Shown one piece after another: positions 45,368 to 54,039 of a stretch of 64,000 nt of DNA. The stretch's first letter is position 1; every line of letters starts with the position of its first letter. The DNA lies in NCBI RefSeq assembly GCF_029953635.1, contig NZ_CP124543.1:2335455-2399454 (forward strand), read 5' to 3'. The translations under genes and the position numbers were made by a program. The notes under the pieces are model-generated. The model made no database searches. It was not told the origin of the DNA and saw nothing but the letters and a program-made list of their open reading frames with translations. Source of the DNA: Halotia branconii CENA392. GTDB lineage: Bacteria; Cyanobacteriota; Cyanobacteriia; Cyanobacteriales; Nostocaceae.

Positions 45368-46492
45368 TTAACGAATACCTGTTTTTATTTGACCTGCACC
45401 ATTTTTTTGTGCAGCGTCATCTTCTGTGAGTTCCACACCAAAAACACGAGCAAAAGCTTTTTCCACTTTGTAGCCAGAGTCAATAGATTCTAAAGGATCT
45501 TTCCGCAGTCTGTGACGCAAAGATAAAGTAATTACGCGCCGAATATCATCAACTGTGACTTCGGTACGTCCTTCATAAGCTGTTAAGGCTTTAGCTGCAC
45601 GGTTAGTAACAATATCGCCCCGTAAGCCATCTACATCTAGTTCTGAGCAGACTTCAGAAATTTTTACCCGCAGGTCATAATCAAGTTTTACTTCTGGCAA
45701 TAGCTTTTGGGCGTTGACAATTTTCTGTTGTAGTGATTCTTGCTCAGGTTTATATTTATCTAAGAAAATAGGAGGATTTTGGTCAAAGTCCGCCCGTTGT
45801 TCCACAATTTGTACTCTTAAAGCTGGTTCTTTAACCGTGTGAATTTCTGCGTGCATCCCAAAACGGTCAAGTAACTGAGGGCGTAATTCACCTTCTTCTG
45901 GGTTTCCAGAACCCACAAGCACAAACCGGGCTGGGTGACGGATAGAAATACCTTCCCGTTCTACGGTGTTCCAGCCACTAGCCGCGGAGTCGAGTAATAC
46001 GTCTACAAGGTGGTCATCGAGCAAGTTGACTTCATCTACATACAAGATGCCTCTGTTAGCTTTGGCTAACAATCCCGGTTCAAAGGCTTTCACCCCCTCA
46101 GATAAAGCTTTTTCAATGTCGATAGTGCCGCAAACCCGGTCTTCTGTGGCTCCCAATGGTAGGTCTACCATTTGAACTTTTTTCAATTCCACGGGTATTT
46201 CTAACCCTTGGTCTACCTGTTGACGGACTTCATCGCTCATAACGTCGGGGTCGTTGGGGTCACTGTTGAAGGGATCATTGGCAACTACAGTGATTTCTGG
46301 CAATAAGTCAGCCAGTGCCCGAATAGTTGTAGATTTACCAGTACCGCGATCGCCCATAATCATTACACCACCGATTTTGGGATCAATCACGTTCAATAGC
46401 AGCGCCAGTTTCATTTCTTCCTGACCTACGATTGCCGTAAATGGAAATACCACGCGACGCGCACTTGCCGTGGATTGAGCAGTTGGAGTCAC
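45368..46492 (-). CDS. chlI: magnesium chelatase subunit I
   Basis: A 374-residue AAA+ ATPase. Walker A is GDRGTGKST, Walker B is [21 protein letters not shown], and [19 protein letters not shown] is the sensor region. With ChlD and ChlH it inserts Mg2+ into protoporphyrin IX at the start of the chlorophyll branch. The length is normal. No chlD or chlH is adjacent. Confidence 0.97.
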   Translation of the reverse strand: MTPTAQSTASARRVVFPFTAIVGQEEMKLALLLNVIDPKIGGVMIMGDRGTGKSTTIRALADLLPEITVVANDPFNSDPNDPDVMSDEVRQQVDQGLEIPVELKKVQMVDLPLGATEDRVCGTIDIEKALSEGVKAFEPGLLAKANRGILYVDEVNLLDDHLVDVLLDSAASGWNTVEREGISIRHPARFVLVGSGNPEEGELRPQLLDRFGMHAEIHTVKEPALRVQIVEQRADFDQNPPIFLDKYKPEQESLQQKIVNAQKLLPEVKLDYDLRVKISEVCSELDVDGLRGDIVTNRAAKALTAYEGRTEVTVDDIRRVITLSLRHRLRKDPLESIDSGYKVEKAFARVFGVELTEDDAAQKNGAGQIKTGIR

Positions 46493-46590
46493 TAAGCTAC
46501 CTTAACAATATTTTTTTATTACAATTATTTTATTGTGCCACAGTTGGGGAGCATACCTATTTAAGTTCAAAGATATTAGTTTTAGTAGGC

Positions 46591-46630
46591 AGGGGAAGCA
46601 GGGGAGGCAGAGGAAGCAGGGGAAGCAAGG
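46591..46630. repeat. GCAGGGGA tandem tract
   Basis: Irregular repeats of GCAGGGGAA/GCAGAGGAA between chlI and the next gene. The 283-bp gap holds no recognised gene. Confidence 0.6.
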
Positions 46631-46775
46631 CAAGTAAAAGAACGAGTAAAACAAGCCAACAACGCGTTCAATTCTTTATGAATGATTACGACGCACTAAG
46701 TATAAATCCTGATTCACTTCCTTAAGTATGGGAGTGATAGCATATTGTTATCGGCGCTCCAAATTACACCTGTAG

Positions 46776-47264
46776 ATGAACAAAGCATTAGATGAAACGC
46801 TTTCACTTGAAGTTGCTGAAAGCATAAAAAGCAAGCCTAATCAGCCGTTTGTTAATGCTTATAAAGCAGCATTAGCAAAAGAGAAAGCAAAGTACGTCCA
46901 GGGTTTTTTAGTTGTTGCCGAGAAACCATACCAACCTATTGAACACAGTTGGATTGAATTAGAGGATGCCTCTGGTAACGAACGAGTTATACGTATCATC
47001 GATCCTACATTCCCACACCTGCACAAACAACCCCAATCACTTTGGTATTTTGCAGCCCAAAGCTTGAGTATCAAGCAACTCAAAGCAGTAATAGAAGAAT
47101 CAAAAGAAGATTATCCAGAAGACGACCCGCTACCAATTTATGGTGGTACACCATACGAATATTATGGCGATGTCATGTTGGGTGGTCAGGAATATTTAGC
47201 AGCTTATCAAGCAGCAGAAGCCAAGTGCCGAGAACTTAAAGAATTTAACGCTAACAAAAACTAA
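46776..47264 (+). CDS. hypothetical protein
   Basis: A 162-residue soluble protein with VQGFLVVAEKPYQPIEHSWIE, RIIDPTFPHL and IYGGTPYEYYGDVMLGGQEYLAAYQAAE. The HSW followed by DPTF pattern resembles proteins annotated only as conserved hypothetical; I cannot assign a domain. No signal peptide. Confidence 0.6.
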   Translation: MNKALDETLSLEVAESIKSKPNQPFVNAYKAALAKEKAKYVQGFLVVAEKPYQPIEHSWIELEDASGNERVIRIIDPTFPHLHKQPQSLWYFAAQSLSIKQLKAVIEESKEDYPEDDPLPIYGGTPYEYYGDVMLGGQEYLAAYQAAEAKCRELKEFNANKN

Positions 47265-47291
47265 TGGTTCATCTAATTTTCTTATCCCAAA

Positions 47292-47687
47292 TTAAGACGA
47301 TTTGCCGTCACTACCAAAATATTCTCGATAACCACAAATTTTGTTTCCATCTACATCAAAGGAAACTGCCACGCGGTTTTTGTAAGACTGTCCAAATAAA
47401 ACTCCTTGATCTTTGAACTCAAACACTACTGTTGTTGCATTATAAGTAAAACTATCTAAATTTAAGCTGATTCCGTCTGGAAAAGACTTTGATACATATG
47501 CAAAAAACTCTTTAGCTTGCTCTTTTCCTACATTCCAACCCTGGAATTTTCCTGTGGGAAACCAAAAGATAAAATTTTCTGTGAGTATTTCTAAAAATGC
47601 TTCCCAATCACCTGTTGCTAAACCATGCTTAAAATACTCAAATGCTTGTTGAGCAACTTTTAAAGTATTTTCCGAATTTTGTTTCAT
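47292..47687 (-). CDS. NTF2-like/SnoaL-like protein
   Basis: A 131-residue cone-fold protein: AFEYFKHGLATGDWEAFLEIL, FIFWFPTGKFQGWNVGKEQAKEFF and VAVSFDVDGNKICGYREYF are typical of the SnoaL/nuclear transport factor 2 superfamily. The substrate or partner is unknown. It converges on the hypothetical gene upstream. Confidence 0.8.
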   Translation of the reverse strand: MKQNSENTLKVAQQAFEYFKHGLATGDWEAFLEILTENFIFWFPTGKFQGWNVGKEQAKEFFAYVSKSFPDGISLNLDSFTYNATTVVFEFKDQGVLFGQSYKNRVAVSFDVDGNKICGYREYFGSDGKSS

Positions 47688-47960
47688 TCTGTTAATGACT
47701 TACTACAGATAAAGAATATTATCGGTTACAAAAATTATGTATAAATAACGGAAAAATATAGAAAATCAAGTGGCTTGCCGTAGGAAAATACCACAAAGTA
47801 CGCAGGAAACACAGACAAATAAAAAATAGGACGCAGACACAAGAAAAGTAGGGCAAAGGGAGAAGACCGTACTTTTCTTCTGCCCCATGCCCAATACTTC
47901 GGCTTGCTTCGACTACGCTCAGCAACCGACGCTCAGTACAAGTGCCTAATGTCCTTTTAG

Positions 47961-48272
47961 TTAAGTCTGAATTTGTTCTTCTTGTTCTATCTCAGCTTGA
48001 ATTTTTGCTAGTTCTTCGGGAGTAAGTTCTTCAAGGCGTTTTTGGAAAAAGGCTTGTTCATACTGTTCCCGCTGTTGATGGTAAGTCATGTTTTTGCCTA
48101 CAGCGCGGAAAATATAGGTAGCTAACCAGCCAATCAGTCCGCTGACTAGCAAGACTTGGCTCCATACACCAGCCTGTTGAAAGTCTAAACCGACTAGCTG
48201 TAATCCTATATATGCCAAGCCGCCAGCAATAAAAACACCCAAGCCAATTCCAATAGCGTCAATGCGTCGCAT
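47961..48272 (-). CDS. DUF3007 family protein
   Basis: A 103-residue membrane protein with two helices (AIGIGLGVFIAGGLAYIGLQLV and VWSQVLLVSGLIGWLATYIF) and an acidic C-terminal tail (LEELTPEELAKIQAEIEQEEQ). It follows ndhL by 24 nt on the same strand, the usual order in cyanobacteria, suggesting a link to the NDH-1 membrane complex. Confidence 0.85.
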   Translation of the reverse strand: MRRIDAIGIGLGVFIAGGLAYIGLQLVGLDFQQAGVWSQVLLVSGLIGWLATYIFRAVGKNMTYHQQREQYEQAFFQKRLEELTPEELAKIQAEIEQEEQIQT

Positions 48273-48296
48273 GAGAGTTATGACCTACCAATCTCA

Positions 48297-48509
48297 TTAA
48301 ACTTCAATTTGTCGCCGCTTAGGTCGAAAATTCAAAAACGGCGATAGAACTAACAAACCTGGAAAGAAAAAGAACACCAGAAAGTACATAAAGGTGCGTT
48401 CAATGGCGCTAACTACATACCAACGCTGCTTGAGGTACAGCAAGATAGCAACAGGCACTACTAACAGGTAAGCTCCAGCCAAAGCCAGATACAACGGGGC
48501 GACAATCAT
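48297..48509 (-). CDS. ndhL: NAD(P)H-quinone oxidoreductase subunit L
   Basis: A 70-residue protein with two transmembrane helices: [20 protein letters not shown] and [22 protein letters not shown]. NdhL is a small membrane subunit of thylakoid NDH-1 used for respiration, cyclic electron flow and CO2 uptake. It leads the ndhL-DUF3007 pair. Confidence 0.92.
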   Translation of the reverse strand: MIVAPLYLALAGAYLLVVPVAILLYLKQRWYVVSAIERTFMYFLVFFFFPGLLVLSPFLNFRPKRRQIEV

Positions 48510-48888
48510 AGATTTTTTCTCTAAGTAGACAAGACCATTTGGTGCATCTATATTCCCATCATAGGCTGAATGCCTCAGTTGAGGAAAGGATAGCTGTTGT
48601 GCTTTTACAATATCAGGTTCAGGAATTTTTAGTTTAAGTCTTGATTAAAACTCCGATGATGCTACAATATCAAAGCCAGTGGCAAATATACTTTTTTGTC
48701 AGGTAAAATTGAGAATAATTATCTAGATTGATTGCGAAGAAACAAGGGAAAATTCCCACTCTGTAATACGATCGCTCATGATAGACAAAATTTTTTCAAT
48801 TTAGTTGCACAAAAGATACAATTGATGCTGGAATAGATGAGGAGGTATTTGCTGCCTCTATAAATGTCAGTGGCTCCCTAAAATACTA
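48510..48888. other. divergent promoter region of ndhL and trnL
   Basis: About 380 bp without an ORF or RNA structure I can name. It must hold the promoters for both directions. Confidence 0.5.
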
Positions 48889-49229
48889 GGGGGTGTGGCG
48901 GAATGGTAGACGCTACGGACTTAGATAACTGAGCCTTGAAGGAGAAACCCCTCAAGTGTAAGCTCTCAAACTCAGGGAAACCTAAATCTGGTGACAGATA
49001 CGGCAATCCTGAGCCAAGCCCAAGAGTTTAAGGTTGTTATTCAACCAAAAATCTAGGGAAGGTGCAGAGACTCGACGGGAGCTACCCTAACGTTAAGTCG
49101 AGGGTAAAGGGAGAGTCCAATTCTTAAAGCCAAAGATTGCTAAAGCTTCTAGGCAGTAGTGAAAGCTACGGAAGAATGAAAATCCGTTGACCGTAAAAGG
49201 TCGTGAGGGTTCAAGTCCCTCCACCCCCA
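48889..49229 (+). tRNA. trnL: tRNA-Leu(UAA) interrupted by a group I intron
   Basis: The 5' exon 48889-48922 (GGGGGTGTGGCGGAATGG...) and 3' exon 49179-49229 give a class II tRNA with acceptor pairing GGGGGTG/CACCCCC (49222-49228), discriminator A, and anticodon loop CTTAAAA after splicing (anticodon TAA). The CCA end is not encoded. The intron splits the anticodon after its first base, the classic site of the cyanobacterial and plastid trnL intron. Confidence 0.95.
48923..49178 (+). ncRNA. group I intron of trnL(UAA)
   Basis: The 256-nt intron begins AGATAACTGAGCCTTG and ends in the conserved terminal G (49178). Core segments such as GACAGATACGGCAATCCTGAGCCAAG carry the P/Q-type elements, and GCAGAGACTCGACGGGAGCTACC is the R/S-type core found in self-splicing subgroup IC3 introns. 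The region between them is the variable P6 arm. No homing endonuclease is encoded. Confidence 0.92.
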
Positions 49230-49248
49230 CTACAAAGTTAAACATCAT

Positions 49249-49277
49249 AGACCTGTCTAGCAAGTATAGGCAGGTCT
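49249..49277 (+). terminator. hairpin after trnL
   Basis: AGACCTG/CAGGTCT stem 20 nt after the tRNA; the T-run is weak. The rest of the gap to 49597 contains a repeat with GCGTTCCCGCAGGGT (about 49352-49366) that recurs in inverse form near 63114-63128. Confidence 0.45.
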
Positions 49278-49669
49278 CGTTGTATGTTGAGAGTGATTTC
49301 TGGCGTTGCTGAATAAGTGGATGATTTTTATCTCACGCATTCGCCTTTAGGCGTTCCCGCAGGGTAGGCGCAAAGGCGCAAAGAGAAGATGCGTCTAATG
49401 ATTTTAAAACATAGCGAATTATAATTATCTTTAAAAAATCTTTGCGTTGAAAAAGCTATTATTTGGCGCAGCTTCACAAAGAAACGGTATCAGTAATTTT
49501 TCTTAAAGCTTAAACAATTGATAGTTAAGTTTTAATATGTCAACCGTAGGTTTATCAAATGTGCGTCAAAACATTACTGAATCTTTGAAGACAGATATTG
49601 ATACTACAATTTACCAAGGTTAAGCTGATAACAGTAAAAACCGCAAACTTATTGGCCTTGAGAACTGGC

Positions 49670-50989
49670 ATGATCGCTAAAAGTTTACCAAGTAGTCAAA
49701 AATATCAAGATATTGTTAAGCCCAACTCTCAAAAACTAAATCTGCAAATCAGACAAGAAATGATTTTCAGATATTTAGTGGAAATTGTGAACAAATGGCC
49801 GCCAGAGGATGTTCTGCGAGAATTTAAACGACTATTTATAGATTGCCTTGATTTTGGCAGTTCGGATATCATCCCAGCAATACATGGAATTAGTTTTATC
49901 AATGACGAGCATGAGTTTCGCAATACAATTAAGCGTTGTTGTTACATCTTAGTTAATAACTGGGCATCTAAAAGAAAGCACAAGTACATTCAAGAGTTAA
50001 TTAATTTATTTGCTGAATATTCTAATATAGAGTTAAATTATCCTCCTGATTTAAATCTTTACAAATGTTGGCTACAAAAATTTGTTATTAGCAATGACTA
50101 TGAAGAGCTAAAATTATTTGCTTATAAATATGACGATACTAAGAAAGTTCATTGGTCTAATCGCTATAGTGCTTATTTGTTGGTAGCTCAATCTTTTGAT
50201 GTCAATAATCCCCAAGAGCAACAAGAAGCTGCGGCAAATCTCTCCAAGCAAATGAAAGATACATTTAAATTTGAACTAGCGATGTATATTGCTCGTTCTC
50301 AATCAGCGGCTTCAAATGTATCACGCTATAGCAATCCCAGTATTTTGGGAGATGATGTTTTGCGCTTAATCAAGATAATTGTTGTCAAAAAAGGTATATT
50401 TAGTTATGAAAATTTAGCAAATATTTTTCTGAAGCAAACTCAAAATCAAACACTAAAAGAGTTTAAAGAAAGTATTCAGAAATATTTGTTTTACTCTATA
50501 AATCAAGAGTTAGTAAAAGTTTTTAGGCATAATTTAACAGATAAACTATCATCTTGGAATATTGATCATGATGAAGAACTGATCAATAAACATTTATTAT
50601 TGAGAAGCTGTAATCGCATTGTTGATTGTCTAACAACAGAAAATGGGCGGGAGCCTTCACTACTATTTGTGGCGTTACTTTCTCAAGGTCATCCTTTAAC
50701 TTTGGTAATTATCCTCTTAAAGATTATTTTGATTTGTCAAAATTCTCGCAGTCATTTAGAAATTCGGATTGCTAATTTAATTAGTTACTATGAAGCTTAT
50801 TCAGAAGATGAATGTCAGTGGTTAATTAATTTTATAGAATTTTTTAATATTACATTTGCAATTTACGCAGAAAATATTGAATACAACTTGATTAAAATGA
50901 AAGAAAATGATAAAAATTATGATTCACAGTTAAATTTGGATACTTATCGTGTGTTTTCTCAAATTAGAGAAAATACCCAAAAATTATAG
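49670..50989 (+). CDS. conserved hypothetical protein, helical
   Basis: The protein has 439 residues from ATG at 49670 (MIAKSLPSSQKY); an in-frame TTG at 49598 would add 24. It is soluble and predicted mainly helical, with WPPEDVLREFKRLFIDC, HEFRNTIKRCCYILVNNWASKRKHKYIQEL and LLRSCNRIVDCLTTENG as likely conserved blocks. HGISFINDEHEF may cap a repeat-like fold. No domain is recognised. Base use is AT-rich compared with its neighbours. Confidence 0.65.
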   Translation: MIAKSLPSSQKYQDIVKPNSQKLNLQIRQEMIFRYLVEIVNKWPPEDVLREFKRLFIDCLDFGSSDIIPAIHGISFINDEHEFRNTIKRCCYILVNNWASKRKHKYIQELINLFAEYSNIELNYPPDLNLYKCWLQKFVISNDYEELKLFAYKYDDTKKVHWSNRYSAYLLVAQSFDVNNPQEQQEAAANLSKQMKDTFKFELAMYIARSQSAASNVSRYSNPSILGDDVLRLIKIIVVKKGIFSYENLANIFLKQTQNQTLKEFKESIQKYLFYSINQELVKVFRHNLTDKLSSWNIDHDEELINKHLLLRSCNRIVDCLTTENGREPSLLFVALLSQGHPLTLVIILLKIILICQNSRSHLEIRIANLISYYEAYSEDECQWLINFIEFFNITFAIYAENIEYNLIKMKENDKNYDSQLNLDTYRVFSQIRENTQKL

Positions 50990-51042
50990 CGCTTATCGTT
51001 TAAATTCGGGAATCAAACCGGATTACTATGGAGATGATTACC

Positions 51043-51975
51043 TTATGGTTTGGCAAGGCGTTCGTCAAACCAAGCTAAAACAGCACCCGCAGTTTCAGAT
51101 ATAATGCTAATCAAGCGATATAAAGCGATCGCACTAATTACTAGAGCAGATGGAAAGTGAGATTGCAAAAGTGCGATCGCAGTAGCTTCAAATATGCCTA
51201 AACCACCAGGCGCACCAGGAATAACTAATCCTAGCAACCAAGCAGAACTAAAAGCCCCCAGTAATAAAGGAATTTGACTCCACTTCACTACCCCTAAAGC
51301 AAATATAGTTAAGATAAATCCAATACTACGCAATCCCAAAAAGATTAGTTCTCCTAATAAAGGTTGCAGAGGGTAGCGTTTGATACCTAAACTGATATTT
51401 GACTTTATATTAGTCTCAGATTTTTTTACCTTCAAGCGGGCTAAAAGTCGAATCGCTGGGTTTAAAAACAGAGGATGAACTGCACAAAGCACCACGACTA
51501 AAGCCACAAACTGTAGTATTCGTACAATTGCAGTTGTATTAGCTGCTGCCAATTGGCTACCAAATAGGACAGTAAATATTAAAGCTGCCGTCGCCATCAG
51601 TAACGGTTCTAGCAAAACACTTAAAGTAGCTGTACCAGCAGAAACATTTGCATTTTTTGCTGCGACAATTCGCCCGTAGTAATGCCAAATATTACCCGGT
51701 ACATACTTAGCAATATTTGTTTTTAGGTAAACTTGGATAAATTGCGAAGATTGTACAGGTTGATTTAACTCTCGCAAAACCCAAGTCCATATCCAGCCTG
51801 CCCAAATATGTGCTAGCAAAGTTACGCCTGTGGCGATCGCTAATATTGCCCATCCGGCTGCATCAATACGGATGGCTGTCACCTCAAACCAGTGATCCTT
51901 TAAAGCTTTCGCTAGAAAAAACAGGGTTCCACCCAAAATTATCCAGCGTAAAATTTGCTTCATCTTTTTGGTCAT
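51043..51975 (-). CDS. lysylphosphatidylglycerol synthase TM-type (UPF0104) membrane protein
   Basis: A 310-residue protein with about eight helices, belonging to the flippase-like LPG_synthase_TM/UPF0104 family. LKTNIAKYVPGNIWHYYGRI and WLLGLVIPGAPGGLGIFEATAIALL are its signature blocks. There is no aminoacyl-transferase domain, so it may act in lipid or polyprenyl transport. An alternative ATG lies four codons downstream (51963). Confidence 0.85.
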   Translation of the reverse strand: MTKKMKQILRWIILGGTLFFLAKALKDHWFEVTAIRIDAAGWAILAIATGVTLLAHIWAGWIWTWVLRELNQPVQSSQFIQVYLKTNIAKYVPGNIWHYYGRIVAAKNANVSAGTATLSVLLEPLLMATAALIFTVLFGSQLAAANTTAIVRILQFVALVVVLCAVHPLFLNPAIRLLARLKVKKSETNIKSNISLGIKRYPLQPLLGELIFLGLRSIGFILTIFALGVVKWSQIPLLLGAFSSAWLLGLVIPGAPGGLGIFEATAIALLQSHFPSALVISAIALYRLISIISETAGAVLAWFDERLAKP

Positions 51976-52539
51976 TTAGTAGCTAAAGCACCTAAGCCTA
52001 AATATCTCAAGTCTTATAGTACATCAGCTATACACCAAAGCTTGGAAATCGACATGTGAAGATATTAGAAAACGTGATGTATATGTTTTGACAAATTGTC
52101 TTGCAGCTATTGCCATTAATTAAATTTCTTGAATAATAAATAAATTTTTATATAGGCATTTAGTTAACTTTAATTTCTTGATGTTGATTGACAATGACAA
52201 AATTATATACCAATTAGAAGTTTGATCTCTTTCTTTAGGACGATACTATCTAGCGCCAATTGTTAATTTAACTGATATAGAAATTTATTAAGCACATCAA
52301 TATAAATAAAAGTGTATTGCAGCAATTTCTCTCTCTCCAGAGTTAGATAAACATAGGATATTCGTAATAAAAATAATGTGACTTGAGCTAGATGTAACGA
52401 TAACTTTTGATGCGTAATCTTAGTATTTGTTAGTCAATTATTAAGCAACTCAAAAGCAAGAACTCAACATTCTCGCTCGCACATTCAATTCAAAAAGTTG
52501 TCAGCGGAAAGTTTTGTTCTTACTATAAAGGAGGACTGA
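51976..52539. other. AT-rich intergenic region
   Basis: About 560 bp between divergent genes without an ORF or RNA that I can support. AAAGGAGG at 52527-52534 is the ribosome site of the next gene. Confidence 0.5.
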
Positions 52540-53109
52540 GTGAGAAATTTGATAGATATATGGAAAAAGCTGCGACTACGCCAGATTTTAACCATATTTC
52601 TGGCGGGCATATTGTTAATAGTTACTACTGCTTGTAATGGCGGAGCAAATGCTCAGGGCGCAAATCCCCAAAATCCAGCGGTACAAGCTGGTGGAGCTAA
52701 CAATCCTTACAAGCATGGTGGAGACAACTATACCAAATATAAAATGTCCACCGATCCAAAAGTCACTAACTCAGAAACCAAACAGGGACGCGATCGCGCT
52801 AGCCTAGAATTAAATTCACAAATACTAATTGCCACAAACAGAGAGTCTAAGATACTTTACCCAGGTGCAGAAACACCAGCAGGTAGAATCTACAAAGAAG
52901 GCGAATTACCGCTAATCAACGAGCAAGACTTTCAACGTCCTAAACCAGGTGGTCTAATTCAAAATGAATCTAATGTAGGAAACCGTGTTAAAGACCGCCT
53001 TGAAGCTGTGAAAGAAGAATTTAAAGATGCTTCTAGTTTTGTAAAAGATAAAGCGGGTGAAGCAAATTCTAAATCTGAGTTGCAAAAAAATCCAGCATTA
53101 GGCAAGTAA
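52540..53109 (+). CDS. lipoprotein-like exported protein (DUF6658-like), first of a tandem pair
   Basis: The 189-residue protein starts with GTG behind AAAGGAGG. After a basic segment (KKLRLRQ) comes a hydrophobic stretch (ILTIFLAGILLIVTTAC) with a possible lipobox cysteine at residue 32. The mature part is hydrophilic and low-complexity, with charged helices near the end (DRLEAVKEEFKDASSFVKDKAGEANSK). It shares N-terminal layout with the next gene (LTVFLAGFFLILTQAC), so they are duplicates. DUF6658 is a name from memory. Confidence 0.65.
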   Translation: MRNLIDIWKKLRLRQILTIFLAGILLIVTTACNGGANAQGANPQNPAVQAGGANNPYKHGGDNYTKYKMSTDPKVTNSETKQGRDRASLELNSQILIATNRESKILYPGAETPAGRIYKEGELPLINEQDFQRPKPGGLIQNESNVGNRVKDRLEAVKEEFKDASSFVKDKAGEANSKSELQKNPALGK

Positions 53110-53206
53110 AACTTTTGTCTTGTTGACAAATTTGGGATTTGAAACTTATCTCAAATCATTTTGTGGTGCAGATTTCACTTAGTTACAAAAACACAAGGAG
53201 ATTACT

Positions 53207-53818
53207 ATGAAAAAAGTCATTAATTGGCTACAGAATATTCGTCCAGTAAAAGTCTTAACTGTTTTTTTGGCAGGATTTTTCCTCATTCTCACACAAGCTT
53301 GTTCTTCAGGAATAGCTGCACAACCACCACAACCTAGCGCCCAACCATCTAGTCCTAACTCTTCTGAAGGGTATACTAAGCGATACGATCCTACAAAAAA
53401 TTATGATCTTAACGAGCCTAAAAGTGGGATGAATAATTTTAGTGACGTAGACTCCAGAGCTAAGGCAGGTGAAAAGTCAGCAGAAGCTAGAGCTAAAGCC
53501 CTTCGGGACAATGCTCAAAGAAACGTTGATCAAAAAGGAATCGACAGCCCAGGACAATATGTAGATAATTTCCGCCAAGGTACACCCCTCGGTCAAAGAG
53601 TTAAAAACTTGGGTGAAGATATTGGCAGTTCCGCTGGAGAACTCGGAGAAGGTGTAGCTAAAGGTACTAAGCGCGGCATAGAAAACATTAAGGGCAACAC
53701 TACAAATGCCACCCAAGACCTAACAAAAAATGTCCAACGCGGTGCTGAAAATGCCAAAATCAATGTTCAGCGCGGTGCTGAAGATGCAGCTGATGCAGTG
53801 AAGCAGACAGTTAGATAG
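53207..53818 (+). CDS. lipoprotein-like exported protein with LEA-like repeats, second of pair
   Basis: A 203-residue protein with a signal segment (VLTVFLAGFFLILTQAC), a Pro/Ser linker, and an Ala/Lys/Asp/Asn-rich C-terminal half with 11-residue-like repeats (GTKRGIENIKGNTTNATQDL, VQRGAENAKINVQRGAEDA), as in LEA or apolipoprotein-like amphipathic helices. It might protect envelopes under stress, but this is inference. CAAGGAGA precedes the ATG. It lies 97 bp after its paralogue. Confidence 0.7.
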   Translation: MKKVINWLQNIRPVKVLTVFLAGFFLILTQACSSGIAAQPPQPSAQPSSPNSSEGYTKRYDPTKNYDLNEPKSGMNNFSDVDSRAKAGEKSAEARAKALRDNAQRNVDQKGIDSPGQYVDNFRQGTPLGQRVKNLGEDIGSSAGELGEGVAKGTKRGIENIKGNTTNATQDLTKNVQRGAENAKINVQRGAEDAADAVKQTVR

Positions 53819-54039
53819 TCAAAAATAAACAGTCAATTAGTTTTTTTGTTCCCAGGCGATCGCTTGGGAATATTTTTTATTGCTTGCAATTTGATCTGGT
53901 TTAATATCCCCAAAGCGCAAGTGACGTGGTCTTTAAATGTCTTCTTAAAAAGTTCTCTGGGAGGAGTATCCCCCCAGCATAATTTTCGCTTTACTACTGA
54001 ACACTGACAAAACTCCACGCCACTGACGCAATAGAGTTT

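Noticed and set aside
47719..47925. 68-residue minus-strand ORF
   Set aside because: It spans repeat DNA and AT-rich intergenic sequence, with no family match or ribosome site.
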